From NCBI GenBank assembly GCA_028641055.1, contig CM054058.1, positions 497,629,919-497,693,918 of the forward strand: a DNA stretch of 64,000 nucleotides, given 5' to 3'. The stretch is from Alopecurus myosuroides (Eukaryota > Streptophyta > Magnoliopsida > Poales > Poaceae). The notes beneath the pieces are model-generated. The model ran no database searches. It saw only the letters and a program-made list of their open reading frames with translations, and was not told the origin of the DNA. This document shows, in pieces, positions 1 through 11,221 of this stretch. The first letter of the stretch is position 1. Each line of letters opens with the position of its first letter. Both the position numbers and the translations under genes were made by a program.

Positions 1-1524
1 AATGACAATCTATGACAATTCAAGTGTGGTGAGAGGCTGGTATGAATTCTATTTGTTTTCTTTTTTGTACATATATCCATCTATGTGAGCATGCTTAGTT
101 TGTTAGTATAAGATATATGTGACTTAATGGCTGCTTAACAGTTCGTGCTCTCTCATGTTTTGTTCCAATTTATTAATAGTAAACGACATGTCATATAAAT
201 ATTCGTTTGCATTGTTCTATTCATAGAAGGGTATGACATTGTGGTAGCCTCCTCTGACTGTTTCATTTGAATCGACTTGGCACATGCTCACGCATGCTAA
301 AACTGGAAACAAAGGGTCAATAAGCCTCGATGATTTATTTTGCCTCAAAGCTCTAGTATCAATTTTATGCCTGAGTTAATTTTACTTTGTCGCAAACATG
401 ATTATGATAGTTGTTGCTCTCTTGATTGTCGCTCCCTGTCTATTGCTGGCCTTCACCTGTACTGAGTATGGAATTCTACTCGTGCATCCAACTCCCAAAA
501 ACCAAAGTTTCCAATTGCGTACACCATACCTACCTACATGTGGTATTTAACTGCCACTCCAAGTAAATTGCTCATGTGTTACCTTTAAAACCTTCTAAAA
601 TTTATTCCTGTTTTGTGCCCCTGTTTTAGCTCATGAGAACATAAATAGAGAATCTTTATCTCACTTGTTGACTGGATTACACACCCTGGACTAGTGGCTT
701 CATCCGCTTATCCAAATGATAGAAGAGCTGGCAGCGGGGTGCCCAGCCCCAAATTAATACACACAAATTATCTTCACTATTTTTGCCCCTGATTTATCAG
801 TCAAAGAATAATTGTGTAAACAAAATATAAAGAGGGATGACCTTCTACACCAGTTGCGTCCTTCACGATGGGAGCCTCTCTTGTGAATCCAGTTGGCTTG
901 TGACGTACTGTATTGTCTGTTTACCATTTGTGGACATAAGCATGCACCTCTCTTAAAAATGTTTTAATACCTCTGTTTAATAAAATAAAAAGCTCTAACA
1001 CATGAGTAATCTATGCTTCCCTCCGCGAAGGGCCTTTCTTTTACTTTTATGTTGAGTCTCCACCATATTATTTGAGCACTTTCTTGAGAGCATAATTATC
1101 ATTCTTAGTGTAATGTGTTTGTCCCAAAGCACGGTTGATTGTGGTATATTCTTGATACTTGCATTTTTGATATCTTTACTTCTAGTCTTCCCTTGAACTT
1201 CATAGGTGACCTGACATTTATGTTTTTCCCACACTTAAGGGCAAGCGAGATACCACCTTATCAGATCCTTTTATGAATACTTCAATCTTGCAAATAGTTA
1301 TGCTTCATGTGGTTTATTATTAATATGTTGTTATCTCTCCATGGTTTGCATAGCTATTAACTGACAGTATCTTGCATGTATCTTATCATGATCATACTAA
1401 GTATTTGATCATATAGTGAATATATTTACATCATATGAAACAAATGTGTTCGTAAAAATCTTCTATCGCACTCAGTTTTCACTGAATTTCTTGAGGACAA
1501 GCAATAAGCTAAGCTTGGGGGAGT
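1..1524 (+). mobile_element. 3' internal region of a gypsy-type LTR retrotransposon (left-truncated by the window edge)
   Basis: This stretch runs without a long open frame into a polypurine tract (aagcttgggggag, 1511-1523) and an LTR. It is similar over most of its length to 58900-60402 of the other gypsy element in this window; both share phrases such as gatagaagagctggcagcgg and tgttttagctcatgaga. It is therefore the untranslated 3' internal region of a related, probably non-autonomous element. The coding part, if any, lies left of the window. Confidence 0.7.
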
Positions 1525-2919
1525 TGATACGTCGAAAACGTATCTCCTTTTACGAACAATTTTCTTATTGTTTTCCTCTAAACTTGTGTGTTTTGGATAC
1601 AACTAACACCGGCTAACGCTGTTTTCAGCAGAATTACCTTGGTGTCTTGTTTTTGTGTAGAAAAATCCACTTTCGGGAAATCGCCCAGAAAAGACCCCAT
1701 TGATGTTTTCACCCCAGAAGACCCCGGGAGCCAGAAGGGGGCCAGGAGAAGAGCCACATGGTGGCCACACCACCCCCTGGCGCGCCCCCTAGGCCGCGCC
1801 AGCCTATGGTGTGGGCCACCCACAGCCCCCTCGGACTCCTCTTTCGAATACAAATAGCCTTCAACCCTAAAACACGAGGGGGGTCGATAGTTTTCTAGAA
1901 ATAAGTACGTAGATCCACCTCCATCGTGAATCCTTTTTCGGGGATCAGAAACTCCGTTCTGGCACCCTGTCGGGACGGGGAATTGGAGGAGATCATCGCC
2001 ACCGTCATCACCGACGCCTCTCCATCGACCATCCATGTTTCTCCCATCCATGTATGATTAATTCCCCCGCTGTAGGCTGAAGGGGATGGTAGGGATTGGA
2101 TGAGATCGTTCATGTAATAATGCCGTGATTGTTAGGGCATAGTGCCTAGTATCTTCTGTTAGTGCTATTGACATTGTTGCAACTTGTTATGCTTAATGCT
2201 TGCCACTTTGGGCCCGAGTGCCATGATCTCATATCTTAACTTGTTATTGAATCATGATGATAATTATTGTTTCTTGATCATACGTGCAAGTTGTTTAACC
2301 ATATCGTTGTCCGGAACCCGAGGCCCCGAAGTGACAGAAATTGGGACAACCGGAGGGGATGGCTATGATGTGAGGATCACATGTGTTCACAGAGTGTTAA
2401 TGCTTTGCTCCGGTATTCTATTAAAAGGAACACCTTAATTACCAGTAGTTCCCTTGAGGCCCCGCTGAAACGGGCTGGTAGGACAATAGATGTTGTGCAA
2501 GTTCTCATTGCGAGGACGTACGACTATTTACGGAACACATGCCTATGGTTACTTAGTGCTTGGATGCTTTATCTTATTTATCTGCAATGCCCATGACTTG
2601 ATCATTATATGAACTATCTTATCCATGCAATGCCCGTTCATCCATCCCTATGCCTATAGTATTTAATCCCACTGTTTACTCCAATCACCACTGCTGCTGT
2701 TTTCACACTACCGATGTTATTATTTCACTGCTGCTACTACTATAAAACTGTTACCACTGATAAACCACTGTGAACAAGTCCACTTTCAGGTGCAAGTGAA
2801 TTGACAACTCACTTGTTAAGGCTCACAAATATTCTTTGGCTGCCCTTGTGTCGAATCAATAAATTTGGGTTTTACTTCCCTCGAAGACTGTTGCGATCCC
2901 CTATACTTGTGGGTCATCA
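1525..2919 (+). repeat. 3' LTR of the gypsy-type element
   Basis: The LTR starts TGATACGTCGAAAACG directly after the polypurine tract and ends CTTGTGGGTCATCA, giving TG...CA ends and a length of 1395 bp. TGATACGTC is the usual start of several Triticeae gypsy families. Short frames inside it are not genes. The matching 5' LTR is outside the window, so the target duplication cannot be checked. Confidence 0.8.
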
Positions 2920-3732
2920 CCTTACATCCCAAATTGTAGAATATACAATATCCTTCGATGTAAAAAAAATATAAAGTGGTCATCTAGAGCTACATACAAA
3001 TTGCAAAACTATGATTAGTCGGCCATGGATAACGTCTTGCAAATTGTCGAGGCAGCAAAACTCCGTCGTGGAATCCAATATTGTCATTAGAAAAAAACAT
3101 CTAGTGTTGTATTTCTTCAGTCATCAGTGAGCTTGATGGATCCATCTTGGATAGCTATTGTACTTTGTTCCCTGGTAATCTTCGGCCAAATGTTTCCCCA
3201 ATATGTGTTAATTAATTTTGTGAGGTATAGATCAAAGGTCACACATCAATAGACTCAGCGCATCCGCTAAAATATTTAGCCAAATTTTATTTCATTTATG
3301 TTACTCCTATAATATTTCCATGGATGTGTGAACCAATTGAAAAAATGACAACACAACATATATAAATTTAGGTGACCTGGAAAGATCTAGCGTCTAATAA
3401 TAATAAGCCTTCAATTCTGACCATTGCAGCTGTAACATGTTGGATATTTGTGGACCTTTTTTCATATTCTTAAACACCAAACAGAAGAGGAAATAATAAA
3501 TCATCTTCAGGTTGTAGAATTTCTTAACTTAAAAGATATTGATCATTAAGAATCCCTTTCACCGCCTATTTTTCTTCTTGTCTGTATGAAATTCATGCAC
3601 TCATTTCTTGTGAACCATCCTAAACCTTCACTACAATAAATTCTAGTGCTTTTCAATCAAGTAAAAATCTCTATTGCTAGAGTTGCCTACAGTTTGAAAC
3701 CTTGAACTTTGCTTGAGCTAGCTCAACATTCA
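2920..3732. other. Intergenic, no gene recognised
   Basis: AT-rich sequence with no coding frame of note. A CACTACAATAAATTC motif near 3629 resembles a CACTA transposon terminus, but no partner end or 3-bp duplication could be assigned to it. Confidence 0.5.
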
Positions 3733-5750
3733 TGTAACATCCCTACTTTTGTAATATGACTTTTGAGATAATTTGAAACTTAAGTGCACTCATGCATCAT
3801 GGCATTCACAATTGGAAGAAGAAAACAAGAAGAAACAAATTGCCACATTTTATTATTTAATAAAAAATGCCAGAAACAGAAAACTCAAACAAGTTACTTC
3901 TGGAAACTTTCTCCAATTGATCTAAAAACTTTACCAAGGCTTACTTATGTTAAATAAGGGTAACACAAAAGAGGGAACCAAAAACTGAATTGAGTAAGGC
4001 CCTGAAAACGTCAATTTTCTTCATAACAATAAATAAAAATGTCAACAAGTTTGTTCTACAAATTTTATCCTTTTGCTCTAAAAATATTACCATAGGACTT
4101 ATATGCCAAATAAGAAATTCTTGCGAAAGACCATGAGTTTTAGAAGTGTTTAGCTATTTTTAATAAATCAAATGCATTTCTGGCAGAAATGAAATTATTT
4201 CAAGTTTGTTCTACAAACTTCTTCAAAATGATATCAAAACTCTAACAGTACATCCTTCTGGTAAACAAGAATTTTCCACCAAATATGATAAGGTTTTGAG
4301 TTATATAAGTTCCTCAATTAATTCTTGAAATAAAATTAAAGAAACAAAATAAAAATAAGTGTGTTCTAGAAATTTTATCAAAACATCTTGGAAAAATTAT
4401 GAGTGGTGCTTCCTATCAATTAAGATTTCTGGGCAAGTTAAACTTTAGAGTTCATTTGGTGGTTCAATTATTTGTTTTTTTTTATTCCAGAAAAAGAAAA
4501 GGGGGGGGGGGAATTGCCCCGAGGGGGTTTTCGCAAAATGGCCAAGTCATATCTCTCCTCCGCCTCCTCCGCGCGCGGCTGGACTGCTAACGCGCTGCCA
4601 GGCCGCTCACGGCCCTGCCGTGCTCCGCGCCGCGTTAAGGAGGCCCACCACGACGTTCTACCTCCTCCTCCTCACTCCCCCTCGAGCCCTGAGCTCGCCA
4701 GCTCCCGTGAAACCCTAACCCTCACCAAAACCCTTGCCGTGTTCGCCGCCGAATCCCTGGCGTTTGAGGTCGCACCGAGAAATCCCCGACCACCATCATC
4801 TCCGTCGTGCCCTCTGTCGCGTCTCCGTGCGAGGAATCGAGCCTGGAGGGCTCCAGTCGACTACATGCGTTGTCTTCCTCGCCTTCGACCGACACGCCTC
4901 CGAGGATGCTCACCACCGCCCTAGTCCTCATCCTGCCAACCGACAACGCGCACGCGACGAGGGTGAGGTGTTGCACCTCCCCATATTCCCCCTCCCTCGC
5001 GTCTTAGGTAGCCGGCGCGCCGTAGCTGATGTCCGTCGTCGCGCTCCATCGTCGCGAGGGCTTCTCCGATGGCCAATAGCTGGCGGCGCCGCCCCCACTT
5101 GGTAGCGCGCGTCGAGTAGGGTCCCTAGGCCCAAACCGCGCTTGCTCACGTGGCCGGTAGCGCCGTAGCCATCCGTCGCCGACGTTGGCAGGTGTTGCGG
5201 TGACGTCATGTGCGCGGGAGACGACACCGGTCAAACTTGCGGTGGCCCCTGTGCACTTGCGTGGCTTGCCTGCGTGGTAGTGGGGCCTGTGGCTAAGCCA
5301 CCGCCCGATGAAAAACATTTCGCTTCGTTTCTTTGAAATTTTTGGAAAAGAAAACAGAACCAAACAATTAATTGTAAAATTCATATAAATTCGAAAAATG
5401 GTCCAAATTGAGAAATTCAAAATTCCATGGATTCAGAAACTTGAACACTTTCTGTTTATAAAAAATTTCAACATGTTTCTGTTATAAATTTTACACTAAT
5501 TAGTTAATTACAGAAAATTTCATAAAAATGGAAAACTTGAAAAATTCATAACTTGAGTTCTATTATTCCAAATTGAGCAAACTTGGACTCTAAAAATTTG
5601 TGTTAACAAACTCTACACCATAATATTTTGTTTGATCATATCCCAAGATGTGTTCATTGTATGCTGAGAGAGTGGTGATAGAGAAATTTGTAAGAGATCA
5701 TAGAAGCCACAAACAGGAATGATGTGAGAGAGGTGAGAGGTTATGGTACA
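3733..5750 (+). repeat. LTR-like repeat with ~155-bp subrepeats and a GC-rich leader-like block (unit 1)
   Basis: It begins TGTAACATCCCTAC, a start seen in some Triticeae LTRs. AT-rich subrepeats follow (3891-4500), then a GC-rich block (4530-5280) with an open frame of about 130 codons from an ATG near 4536. The whole block from 4229 on recurs at 16866-18330. The frame is low-complexity, rich in Ser, Pro and Arg, and matches nothing I recognise, so I treat it as LTR or leader sequence and not as a gene. The right boundary is not defined by a CA end or a target duplication. Confidence 0.4.
3891..4500. repeat. Four diverged tandem units of about 155 bp
   Basis: The phrase aagttt/gTTCTa-cAAAttTTatC recurs at 3891, 4047, 4202 and 4357, a spacing of 156, 155 and 155 bp. 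Each is preceded by an aataaaaat-type tract. The units are strongly diverged. The tandem-duplication breakpoint at 4229 falls inside the third unit, so unit 2 starts in the middle of this array. Confidence 0.5.
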
Positions 5751-5757
5751 TATAGAC

Positions 5758-5875
5758 CTGGAATGTAGCCGTTGAAAATAAAGCCGTTGAGAATATAGCC
5801 GCTAGAAATATAGTCGTTAGAAATAGAGAAGTTGAAAAAGTCGTTTATAAAATAGAGTCGTTGGAAAGAAAATGT
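5758..5875. repeat. Short imperfect tandem repeat (unit 1)
   Basis: About seven imperfect copies of a 15-18 bp unit around tagccgttgaaaata occur here, for example tagccgttgaaaat, agccgttgagaata, tagccgctagaaat and tagtcgttagaaat. The array recurs near 18367-18480 in unit 2. No function is apparent. Confidence 0.5.
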
Positions 5876-6084
5876 CGAATGGTACTGCTAAAAAAAGATA
5901 TTATTAAAAAAATATGAGGGAATATAGACGTAGTGAATATAGATGTTCCACCGGAAAACAAACAACCTCCAGAAAATGAATCTTTTTACATGAAGATACG
6001 AGGCACTAAATTTAGAGGAGCCACTGATATGCTGTAACAACGTTATTCAAATATATTTTTAACCAGCTTCAAGTTACAAAAGGT

Positions 6085-6101
6085 GAATTCTTCTTGTAGT
6101 G
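6085..6101 (-). mobile_element. Relic CACTA transposon terminus upstream of gene copy 1
   Basis: On the minus strand this reads CACTACAAGAAGAATTC, the typical start of a Triticeae CACTA element. The same end is present at 18671-18687 (copy 2) and, diverged, at 36757-36774 (copy 3), always just upstream of the conserved promoter block. The partner end was not found. Confidence 0.5.
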
Positions 6102-6120
6102 TCAATGTAAGTACACGTAG

Positions 6121-6250
6121 GGTGGCGGAGGGAGCACGGAACCATTGTGCATGACCCCGGTCAACGAGAAGGAAGTGGGGAGACTGTCACCGTGTGCCAG
6201 CCTGCAAAGCTAGCAGCTTTTAGATGGCGCTAGGCGCTAGCTGCCAGTAG
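6121..6250 (+). promoter_or_regulatory. Conserved promoter block of gene copy 1
   Basis: This block is shared by all four gene copies, including the diverged copies 3 and 4. Its elements in order are ggcggagggagcacg, tgcatgaccccggtcaa, gcctgcaaag, agcagcttttagatggcgct and agctgcca. It lies about 90-215 bp upstream of the start codon. The ggtcaa word is a W-box core (TTGACC) on the minus strand. A regulatory role is inferred only from conservation and position; no clear TATA box is seen. Confidence 0.5.
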
Positions 6251-6336
6251 GCACCCCGATTTTGCTTCTCATCTCAAACCGCTTCGGCTTGTTTTCCTTC
6301 TCCCCTGACTCAGCTCGGCTCCAAGAAGCGGCGGCC

Positions 6337-7250
6337 ATGGCTGGACAAGTGAGCAAGGAGAATCTTGAGAGCGTCCTCATGCAGGCCATGCTCGCCACGA
6401 AGAACCTCCGGCCACTGCGGGACCGCCTCCTGCAGCTACGACGCCGGTTTCAGCAGCCGGGCCCTGGCGACGACGCGGCCGCGCTCCAGGTGCTCGCCTC
6501 CGACCTCTTCAAGGACTACTACATCAGCATGGACGCCGCTACCCGCATGCTCTTCGCCTGCCTCAAGGTGGCGACAGAGAACGGCGCCCGCATCGCCTTC
6601 AACACCGCCCTCGCCGTCATCCCCGACGAGCAGCAATACGACGTGCTGCTCTCGCAGCCGCTCCCCGCGCGCCCCACCACCCAGACCGAGGCCTTCTCCC
6701 TCGTCGAGGCCGCCTTCAACGCCGTCATGCTGGCCCATGAGCACCACATGCCGTGCTGCATCGAGCTCCTCGTCGGCGCACGGCCTCGCAAACTCAGCGG
6801 CGAGCCCCAGCGGGTAACCACCATGCTCGGATACCCAGACGACCCGGTCGCCGCCGCCACCGAGCACATCGCCAAGAACGGTCTCCCCAAGCTACAGGCC
6901 AAGGCAACCCCGGCCGCCGCTGTCGAGGCCCCTCAACCGACCAGGAGCATTGACGTGGACCAGGCCCTCACCTACCTGCACCGCGCGTGCTCCCTCGTGA
7001 GCCTCGCCGTCAGCCACATGGACCTCGCCGTCGCCGTCATCTCCAGCCTCATCGACCCCAAGGAAGTCGCCAGCCTCTCCGAGTTCACCGACAGTGTCGG
7101 ATACGTCTCCCAGGTACTCCACCGGATTTGCTGCTACTAGATCTGACGTGTATCTCCCTACATTTGCGTTTCATGGATCAATCCCTTCATCTATCCGACT
7201 GCAAACTGCAGGACGGGAAACGTGGTCACCATCCGACTGAGAGCGATTGA
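6337..7250 (+). CDS. Two-exon gene of unknown function, copy 1 (intact)
   Basis: Exon 1 is 6337-7113 and exon 2 is 7212-7250, with a GT/AG intron (CAG|GTACTC ... TGCAG|GAC), giving 271 residues. The start ATG sits in a strong context (gcggccATGG) and begins MAGQVSK, as in copy 4. An in-frame start at 6262 would add 25 residues that the other copies do not support. I do not recognise the family. The protein looks all-helical, without signal peptide or membrane segment. Stretches conserved among copies are residues 14-24 (VLMQAMLATKN), 111-124 (ARPTTQTEAFSLVE), 168-184 (around TEHIAKNGLP), 206-226 (DVDQALTYLHRACSLVSLAV) and 239-252 (IDPKEVASLSEFTD). Exon 2 codes for only 12 residues (DGKRGHHPTESD). 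It is probably a grass-specific multigene family. Codon use is GC-rich, unlike the AT-rich flanks. Confidence 0.75.
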
Positions 7251-8525
7251 CCAGCTAGCTTTGTTCTGTTCACTGATTCACCCTGGTCTGATCGAGGCTG
7301 TCAAGCGATGAAGGGGGTGCCTTGCATCGTTTATCGTCCAAGCCGACCGCTCGTCACTAGTTTATTTTACCGATGATTTCTACTTTGCAACCTTTGTTAT
7401 AATTTCAGTTCAGTTCATTCGGTTTCTGGACGGCCGTGGCTATATCTTTAGCTTGATTCCGGGTAATGTAATGCGACACCGCAACTGCATTTATCCGACT
7501 CCATCAGCCTATTTCTGAATTGCGATATTGGATCGATGCCATGTTTTATTCATATTTCGTGGTGTGTATCTGTTTCAATCCCATTCCCAGGATAAGCTTA
7601 GTAAAATCGTGTTCTGCAGTATTGTGGTTTTGATCCATGATGGCCAACAAGAAACTCATGGAAATGCCCGACGAGGAGCTTCTTTGAAGCCTATTAAATT
7701 ATCGAAGAAACTCGAACGTGTTTAAAACACAACCCAAATTTAGAATGTGCTCGTTCGTACCTACTAAAAATCCATCTCAAACCAGCCAAAACACATTGCT
7801 TAAAATCAAAGAAACACATTGATCGTGTGCCTGGGCTGCTCTCTCCTCTCTCCTGATCCTGTATACGTGTCGCTTGACTGCTTGCACTAGGGAGACGCCA
7901 CAAGAAACACCTGGTCGCTTAATTTGCACACAATGGGCCTCTGCAGCCGGGCCCATCGGAACTGTCTCTCCTGTTAACGAGGCCTACAGGACACGGTTCC
8001 TTTCGCGATCAAGCTGGTACAGAAGTATTTCAGTGCAAGGTCGAAATTTGAAAGTCCTAGGCAGATATCTCTCAGAAAAGGACATTTTGCGCTTCACGCC
8101 CTACACACGACCATGAATTACCTTTAGCTATAACCTCCATGGGCTGCGCGCGTTCTCGGCCATTCTGCAGCCTATTCTGTCTCTGAGTGTGGTCCCTCCT
8201 GCTTGTTGCTGTCGATGTGCATGCGGGTCCGGTTTCTCTCGCTCTCTGAGGCGTGACGCACTGGTCGTCGCTACATGGCGAATCGCTCCAACACGCTGCC
8301 TCGCTGTTGCGCTATTTCTTTTTTACAGCTGATAGTGGGGCCTTTCCTCGGTAGTTTCGCGGGCCAGGATCCGCCGCCGCCTCGCGACTCCGGCCGCCGG
8401 CCCCGACTCCGCCCAGCCTCCTGACGCGCCGACGCCTCCCTCCCCCTGTTCGTTGTTCCTCGTCGAGGTACACGCGAGGGCGCTGCATCGGACCAGATCT
8501 TGGAGGAGCGTACGGTGAGGTGTGG
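7251..8525. other. 3' untranslated and flanking sequence of gene copy 1
   Basis: Roughly 7251-7700 is the 3' flank, recognisably shared with copies 2, 3 and (inverted) 4, for example the words gatcgaggc, gcgatgaagggggtg and ggacggccgtgg. Short frames here are not conserved as protein. 7926-7961 and 7972-8737 are absent from unit 2. Confidence 0.5.
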
Positions 8526-8529
8526 GCGG

Positions 8530-8720
8530 GCGAGCGCCAACGGCTCGTGCATCAAGTACCATGGGCGATGTGCTGCGAGGAGTGCGCCTGCGTGTCGATG
8601 GGGAGTAGCCACGACCGCGAGGAGTGCCCCTGCGTGCCGATGGGGAGTAGCGGCAACCGCGACAAGTGCCCCTGCTACCTCGACATGCTCATCGTCGTCG
8701 GGCACAGGAAGAGGCCAAAG
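8530..8720 (+). pseudogene. GASA/Snakin-like cysteine-rich gene fragment with an internal 42-bp duplication
   Basis: The frame around 8570-8720 reads CCEEC-x-CV..GSS....ECPCV..GSSGN.DKCPCYLDM and ends near KRPKCS. This follows the C-terminal pattern of GASA (gibberellin-stimulated, Snakin) peptides: CCxxCxCVPxGTxGNxxxCPCY...KPKCP. A preceding piece with C-x2-Y-x3-C lies in another frame, so at least one frameshift is present. A 42-bp unit is duplicated in tandem (8577-8618 and 8619-8660), adding an extra CxCV repeat. No signal peptide or upstream exon was found, so it is taken as a gene relic. In unit 2 it has been deleted. Confidence 0.5.
8577..8660 (+). repeat. 42-bp tandem duplication within the GASA-like fragment
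   Basis: Units 8577-8618 and 8619-8660 both start gaggagtgc, carry gatggggagtagc and end ccgc, with a handful of differences. Length is a multiple of three, so the reading frame is kept. Confidence 0.8.
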
Positions 8721-8739
8721 TGCTCCCGACCGACTCTGG

Positions 8740-10260
8740 AAGTATGGATCCATCCATCATCTCAGCATCGTAGGGCTTCAGCAGGCTTGGCGAGCTGATT
8801 TGGGCTTACAACCCACGCACGAGGTGGAACGTTGCCGAATGTTTTGTGCTCCGGTGGTGGAGCAGATCGTACATGCCGGAAGCAGAATGTATGTATTTTA
8901 GAAATCCAAGCTGTTGCCGAACACACCCTTACTCCCAGTTCAGGTTTCATTTGTTTATACTTTCTTCTACATTCTTGCTTTTGCCCGACGGCTGTTCCTA
9001 CAGCTGGTCTGATTTGGAGTTTGCTCTTGTCTGTGGTGGCCAGGGTTGCCTCTGGCAGGAAAGTTCTTCGGACGTAGATTGATTTTTGCTGCCGGTTATT
9101 GGCTCAGCTTCACGCTAGGTGGTCGTGGGGCTTGGTTGCTGCTTTGTACGGGGCGGTTTGGCTGTTGTTGATCCCCTGCGGTGCAGATTTGGTGGTTTCT
9201 TTGTCTGCTGAAGAGGTGATATTTTCTGTTGCCCGGTTGTCCTCTTGCTTGGGTGCTAACCTTGATGGCGGATGTGCCCTTAGGTTCACGTTCCGAGTCG
9301 AGGAAGGGTCAACATTAATGCATAACACTCCAGATAATTATGTAAGAGGCAATAAGAGACACGACATTGTAGTTGTACTCCTTTTTTCAGTTACATGATT
9401 CGGTATAGCTAAAAAAAGTTGCATGATTCGGTGACTGCTGTTGGAGAATGTCACTTCCAGTAATTTTCTAGAAACCGCACTATAAAATACAAATAACATT
9501 TGTGCAATCTCTATTCCCTTGGAGCAAGAACTTGGACCATATACTCAGCCATTCATTGCTACAAAGAAAACATATAAATTACATATAAAATAGATTCAGT
9601 CATATTTTGTTCTATGTCCATATGATTTCTCTTTTCTTTGTGTACATCTTCTTTAAGAACTTGGTGGGCATGCAATTTGTCTTCCCGCGTTACGTGGCTA
9701 AGAATCTGCTCATTTTAAGAGGACATCACATCAAGATCATACTATGGTAGTGGCAGTTCATTGGCTCCTGTAGTCAGTCATTTTTACAAGAAATCTGCTT
9801 TTCTTCTCTAACAAAGCGTTGTTTTCTTATTTTGTCTTTGCTATATCTCCAACAAATTATTTTCTGATTTTGTAAGTAGGTTTTGTTCAGAACAAAATAT
9901 TTTCACGAAAACAAGGAAATCAGTAAACGGAAAAGCATTTTCTTCTATATGTAGTTGCATACATAGCTCTTTTATTCCCACAACAATTAGTATTAAAGTC
10001 ATTGGATTCTGAAGATGCACTTGTTTACCTGTAAAAAAAGACTAATGTATTCCTTTAGTTTTTTTACTTCAATAAGATATCATATTCAGTTGAACAAAAT
10101 GATTCGTTCCGGTGTTAAATAAGGATATAGTCTCACTACTATATTTTCTTAGAGTTCGCTTCATACATTCTCATTCAGTCATTCTAGCATAAATGTCGTG
10201 TAGCGCAATGATGCTCTAATTTCAGAAATGCATGGTTATTTGTGTTAAGGGAATCTGTTA
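8740..10260. other. Non-coding flank shared with unit 2
   Basis: No gene recognised. It matches 20493-22161 closely. Unit 2 keeps about 130 bp (about 20925-21056) that unit 1 lacks, apparently deleted between two ttggc repeats. Short frames are not supported. Confidence 0.5.
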
Positions 10261-10385
10261 GAGCATATCGATGGCCGAGGAGGAAGCCGAGCCAAAGCAT
10301 GGCAAACAAGAATCGTCGAAAGGCAAATAGGCATAGACTTTTTTGGGACGACTATTTCGGACATGCCGGCAAATCTACCACATGA
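10261..10385 (+). pseudogene. Harbinger H1 transposase pseudogene, N-terminal part (unit 1)
   Basis: In the intact empty-site arrangement of unit 2 the frame across this point reads HEFRRRFRIS*xVFRRIVRG, a region upstream of the DDE domain in Harbinger transposases. In unit 1 the CACTA element enters at the tga at 10383-10385. Several stops and shifts make it non-functional. Confidence 0.5.
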
Positions 10386-10404
10386 CAGTACTAGAGAAAA
10401 GCCT

Positions 10405-10803
10405 ATAGGAGGAAATGAGGGCTCGAGGCGCATATTTGTAAAATGCGCCTCCTATATATTATGCGAGGCGCATTTTGAGGATGTGCCTCCTATAATGCAT
10501 ATATAGGAGGCATATTTCCAAGATGTGCCTCCTATAATGCATATATAGGAGGCGTATTTCTAAAATATGCGCCTCGCATACTTTATGTGGGGACCACAAC
10601 CTTCTGACCCCAGCTTATGCGAGGCGCATGTGGCCTTATGCGCCTCCTATAATGTATGTATAGGAGGCGCAGTACTGCATAATGCGCCTCGTATAGTTTG
10701 TGTGGGCCTGGGCTCTTTTGAGTAGTGGTGTTGGTTATACGAGGCGTACGTCTATATGCGCCTCCCGTAATGTATAGGAGGCGCATTTTGGGGTATGCGC
10801 CTC
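10405..10803. repeat. Left subterminal repeat array of CACTA-1
   Basis: Many copies of taggaggcgcatt and its reverse complement aatgcgcctccta alternate, so neighbouring copies form near-palindromes. Arrays of this kind bind the element-encoded TNPA-like protein in CACTA families. Frames on the minus strand through this array are artefacts of the repeat. Confidence 0.75.
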
Positions 10804-10859
10804 GGGTATTCCTGGCTAGTGGCTAGTACACGCGCACCACACAGGCATGTTCCCCCAAT

Positions 10860-11165
10860 CCCCTCCGCTCCACCACGCTTCGCCGCCGCGCTCCTCGTTG
10901 GCGGATTCCTGGCGCAGCTTTGGCCGTGGGCGCTGTCTAGGAAGGCAAGCCCGTGGGCGGCCGTCGTTGGGCTATTGGGCGTGGTGTGCGTGAACGCACA
11001 CGACCTCTTGGCGCACATCGCCGGCGTCGACTACAACCTCGGACTGGCCGGTCTGGACAGCCAGTTCGTTCTCGTTGAGCTCGCCGCCCCCGCTGTGCAG
11101 GTCACTGGCGCCGTGCTCACCTTGGCCGCCCTGATTTTCTTCGAGATTCAGGTCGTGGAGGAGAG
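10860..11165 (+). pseudogene. Captured fragment inside CACTA-1, hydrophobic open frame
   Basis: One frame stays open here in GC-rich sequence and codes for hydrophobic stretches (for example VVGLLGVVCVNA and VTGAVLTLAALIFFEIQ), which suggests membrane segments. I do not recognise the parent gene. It could also be the upstream part of the same gene as the 11222-11782 fragment, read in a different frame. Inference only. Confidence 0.3.
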
Positions 11166-11221
11166 AAGAAGACGAGCGGCCAGAATCGGTTGGCTGCACC
11201 CGGGCGGAGGGCCGGCGGCGG

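Noticed and set aside
4472..5105. Open frames in the GC-rich block (repeated at 17100-17600), possible Ser/Arg-rich protein
   Set aside because: Low-complexity, overlapping open frames in all phases, within an LTR-like repeat; no recognisable domain or splice context.
3629..6101. One CACTA element bounded by CACTACAATAAATTC (3629) and the end at 6101
   Set aside because: The flanking triplets (ctt and tca) do not match, and the left part is not carried along in the tandem duplication.
6262..6336. Upstream in-frame start for gene copy 1 adding 25 residues
   Set aside because: Initiation there is not supported by a conserved context; copies 1, 2 and 4 share the ATG of MAGQVSK in a strong context.
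6365..6902. Alternative frames on both strands over the gene exon (same at 18951-19687)
   Set aside because: Shadows of the GC-rich exon; only the MAGQVSK frame is conserved among the four copies.
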